From Sphingobium arseniciresistens (lineage in GTDB: Bacteria; Pseudomonadota; Alphaproteobacteria; Sphingomonadales; Sphingomonadaceae): a stretch of DNA of 64,000 nucleotides. The translations under genes were made by a program, and so were the position numbers. The notes under the pieces are model-generated. The model had not been told where the DNA came from. It saw only the letters and a list, made by a program, of their open reading frames with translations, and made no database searches. The stretch covers positions 62,001-126,000 of the forward strand of contig JARFNK010000001.1 in NCBI GenBank assembly GCA_029167225.1. The letters are read 5' to 3'. The stretch's first letter is position 1, and each line of letters starts with the position of its first letter. Of this stretch, positions 61,894 to 64,000 are shown piece by piece.

Positions 61894-62358
61894 TTGAGCG
61901 GGCGCCCCCTTACCGCAGCGGAACGGGCGCTCGCCGCATCGGTCTTCGGCGACGCCATCGCCTATGACGCGGTACGCATCCACAATCGCACCTGGTGGCC
62001 GCTCCAGCCCCGCCGCGTCGCCATGGCGCCCGACGGGCACCTGTGGCTGCATCCCAAGGGTGGCCTGTTCTGCGACGATTTCTGCGCGACACCGCTCCAC
62101 CTGCAGGGGCTTTTCATCCATGAGATGACCCATGTATGGCAGGCGCAGACCCGCGGCAAATATTGGCTGCCGCTGATGCGCCACCCCTTCTGCCGCTATG
62201 GCTATGAGGCCGAGCCGGGCAAGCCCTTCACCCGCTATGGCATAGAGCAGCAGGCGGAAATCGTGCGCCATGCGTTTCTGCTGCGGCGGGGGGTGCCGGT
62301 GGAGGACAAGCCCGACCGTGCATTCTACGAAGCGCTATTACCGTTCAAGGCAGCTTAG
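61894..62358 (+). CDS. Vgr-related HExxH protein
   Basis: A 154-residue protein starting at TTG 61894. The central LQGLFIHEMTHVWQAQTRG has the HExxH zinc-protease motif followed by conserved W and Q; the sequence LHPKGGLFCDDFCATPLHL is upstream. Such proteins are annotated as vgr-related in sphingomonads although they are far shorter than VgrG. Its TAG stop is part of an intergenic repeat. No signal peptide is seen. Confidence 0.75.
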   Translation: MSGRPLTAAERALAASVFGDAIAYDAVRIHNRTWWPLQPRRVAMAPDGHLWLHPKGGLFCDDFCATPLHLQGLFIHEMTHVWQAQTRGKYWLPLMRHPFCRYGYEAEPGKPFTRYGIEQQAEIVRHAFLLRRGVPVEDKPDRAFYEALLPFKAA

Positions 62359-62502
62359 GGCCGATCGACATTCAGTTCAGATGGAGCCGAAAATGGTGAT
62401 TTGACGTGCCCCGGCGCGCAGCGTGCTCAGGGCACGTGAGCACCGGAAGCGCGGGAAATCGCCATTTGCAGGCCCGTATGGGCTGAATGTCGATTGGCCC
62501 TA
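62356..62502. repeat. 147-bp MITE-like repeat overlapping the vgr-related gene stop
   Basis: Terminal inverted repeats of 19 bases, AGGGCCGATCGACATTCAG (62357-62375) and CTGAATGTCGATTGGCCCT (62483-62501), with one mismatch, flanked by TA on both sides. The first three bases provide the TAG stop of the preceding gene. No open frame inside. This looks like a non-autonomous element or dispersed palindromic repeat. Confidence 0.7.
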
Positions 62503-62537
62503 GCGTCTGATTGGCCGAGGGATAGCCGATCACTGCT

Positions 62538-63761
62538 TTACAGCAAATCGAGATCGATCTCGCCATGCCGGTCCAGCCATTGGGTCGTCTCTGGCATGGG
62601 ATATTTGAGGCCCGTCGCGCAGTTGAACAGCACGACGCGCTCATCCTCTCGCACCAAGCCCTCGCCCACGGCCTTGCGATAGGCGGCGAGCGTGGCACCG
62701 CCTTCGGGACAGAGCAGCAACCCGTCCTTGCGGGCAACATCATCCACGGCCTGCAGGATCACATCGTCGTCCACCGCGATCGCGCGGCCGCCCGATTCTC
62801 GCACGGCGCGCAGGATCAGGAAGTCGCTCACCGCGCGGGGAACACGGATACCGGCCGCGACCGTGGCTGCATTTTCCCAACGCTCAGCATGTTCCTCCCC
62901 GGCCTCGAAGGCACGGACGATCGGTGCGCAGCCGCTCGCCTGCACCGCATACATGCGCGGACGCTTGGAGCCGATCCACCCCAGCCGCTCCATTTCGTCA
63001 AAGGCCTTCCACATGCCGATCAGGCCGGTACCGCCGCCGGTGGGATAGAAGATCGCATCCGGCAGCTCCCAGCCGAATTGCAGGGCCAGTTCCAACCCCA
63101 TCGTCTTCTTGCCCTCGATCCGGTAGGGCTCCTTGAGCGTCGAAAAATCGAACCAGCGCCCTTCGGCGGCGCCGCGCCCGACGATGGCACCACAATCGTC
63201 GATCTGGCCGTTCACGCGCCATACCCGCGCGCCCTGCGCAGCGATCTCGCGCACATTGATTTCGGGCGTTTCTTCCGGGCACAGGATGACGGTTTCAATC
63301 CCGCATCGCGACGCATAGGCCGCCAGCGCTGCGCCGGCATTGCCGTTGGTCGGCATGGCGATGCGGGTGACGCCCAGTTCACGGGCCATGGCAACCGCCA
63401 TCACCAGTCCCCGCGCCTTGAACGATCCCGTGGGCAGCCGCCCCTCATCCTTCACCAGCACCGACGAGGGGGCGGAATTCGGGATCGGGATCAGCGGGGT
63501 TTCGATCTCTCCCAGCGAGACGATGCTTTCCGTTCGGCGGACCGGCAACAATTCGCGCCAGCGCCACAGATCGCCATCACGCGCAGCAATGTCATCGCGC
63601 GACACCACCCTGCCCAGTGCTTCAAGATCGTAACGCACGAGCAGCGGGCGACCGGCACGGGAAAGCCCGTGCAGCTGGTCCGCCTCATAGCGCTCGCCGG
63701 TGATGGAACATTCGAGATGAGTGACGAAGGTCGGGCGATCAGTGATGACGTTGTTGTTCAT
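62538..63761 (-). CDS. thrC: Threonine synthase
   Basis: 407 residues from ATG 63761. A PLP-dependent fold-type II enzyme: LVKDEGRLPTGSFKARG with the Schiff-base Lys, then MPTNGNAGAALAAYASRCGI, the Ile/Pro-rich VILCPEETPEINVREIA, a phosphate-binding YPTGGGTGLIGMWKAF loop and CPEGGATLAAYRKAV. The N-terminal about 50 residues resemble the zinc-ribbon-like leader of this subgroup (THLECSITGERYEADQL). Makes threonine from O-phosphohomoserine. Confidence 0.92.
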   Translation of the reverse strand: MNNNVITDRPTFVTHLECSITGERYEADQLHGLSRAGRPLLVRYDLEALGRVVSRDDIAARDGDLWRWRELLPVRRTESIVSLGEIETPLIPIPNSAPSSVLVKDEGRLPTGSFKARGLVMAVAMARELGVTRIAMPTNGNAGAALAAYASRCGIETVILCPEETPEINVREIAAQGARVWRVNGQIDDCGAIVGRGAAEGRWFDFSTLKEPYRIEGKKTMGLELALQFGWELPDAIFYPTGGGTGLIGMWKAFDEMERLGWIGSKRPRMYAVQASGCAPIVRAFEAGEEHAERWENAATVAAGIRVPRAVSDFLILRAVRESGGRAIAVDDDVILQAVDDVARKDGLLLCPEGGATLAAYRKAVGEGLVREDERVVLFNCATGLKYPMPETTQWLDRHGEIDLDLL

Positions 63762-63883
63762 CCACCCTGGGTAGCGCCTGGGCAGCGCCGCTGCCAAGCC
63801 CTTGATCGCAGCGGGTGTGATACACGGGCGCGGCCAGAGAGTTTATTTAGGAGAGCCTCGCAGGAAAGAGCTGTCGACCTGCC

Positions 63884-64000
63884 CTATGCCTCGTCGTCAT
63901 GCCCCAGATCCTGCGCCACCTTGGGGTCGCGCAGCAGCTTGTCGATATGACTGCCTTCGTCGAAGCTCTCGTCCGCGAGGAACTTCAGTTTCGCCGCATA
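63884..64000 (-). CDS. rbfA: Ribosome-binding factor A, C-terminal end (partial)
   Basis: The last 38 codons and stop (TAG 63886-63884) run in from the right edge. The residues [20 protein letters not shown] followed by [15 protein letters not shown] match the RbfA C-terminus, a cold-shock-related 16S rRNA maturation factor. The rest of the gene lies beyond the window. Confidence 0.85.
   Translation of the reverse strand, partial: YAAKLKFLADESFDEGSHIDKLLRDPKVAQDLGHDDEA

Overview
The window is high-GC alphaproteobacterial DNA. Gene content and order (DUF1178 / nitrilase / grxC / comF, tandem Flp pilins, accA, a vgr-related HExxH protein, dnaK-dnaJ, thrC-rbfA) fit a Sphingomonadaceae chromosome such as Sphingobium, Sphingomonas or Sphingopyxis. 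This is judged from protein character only; no database search was possible.

Positions 1 to about 38.24 kb are one end of a temperate siphovirus-type prophage with an HK97-type head and lambda-like tail genes. Its far end, including lysis genes and the other attachment site, lies left of the window. Next to the attachment site, on the + strand, are an immunity and accessory block (S24 repressor, a small unknown operon, HNH protein) and then excisionase and integrase (33.87-38.19 kb). From the repressor leftwards, everything else is on the minus strand: Cro-like and CII-like regulators, several tightly overlapped small genes, two ParB-fold proteins, a GP88-like cysteine protein, a phage sliding clamp and a DnaG-type primase fused to an SF3 helicase (33.8-22.4 kb). 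The structural operon follows: HNH, small and large terminase, portal, ClpP-like protease, major capsid protein, connectors, tail tube, tail assembly chaperones joined by a -1 frameshift, tape measure and tail-tip/fibre (21.5-0.4 kb). A 2.2 kb cassette of non-structural genes (Rha, a Tat-signal protein, a ribbon-helix-helix protein and a low-GC exported protein) lies between the chaperones and the tape measure. The prophage sits in the anticodon loop of tRNA-Arg(CCT). Only the 5' half of that tRNA is seen here, and the phage side does not rebuild the 3' half.

From 38.3 to 64 kb the DNA is ordinary chromosome: DUF1178, a nitrilase-family amidase, glutaredoxin, ComF, a SAM methyltransferase, MutT, two Flp pilins, accA, a Xer-type recombinase, aroK-aroB, DUF423, a Kef-type antiporter, a NifU-like protein, CvpA, RadA, an EEP-family hydrolase, a patatin-like protein with a lipoprotein and an M15-like peptidase, dnaJ and dnaK (with a clear RpoH-type promoter), a PCu(A)C copper chaperone, a vgr-related protein, threonine synthase and the end of rbfA. 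Three palindromic intergenic repeats are present, and two of them supply the stop codon of the adjacent gene (dnaJ and the vgr-related gene).

The observations most worth checking are: the frameshift site (GGGAAAC plus a perfectly placed hairpin) in the tail chaperones; the interrupted tRNA-Arg(CCT); the GGAAGG repeat field with a 20-bp inverted repeat downstream of the primase; the clamp/GP88-like/double-ParB replication block; and the moron cassette.
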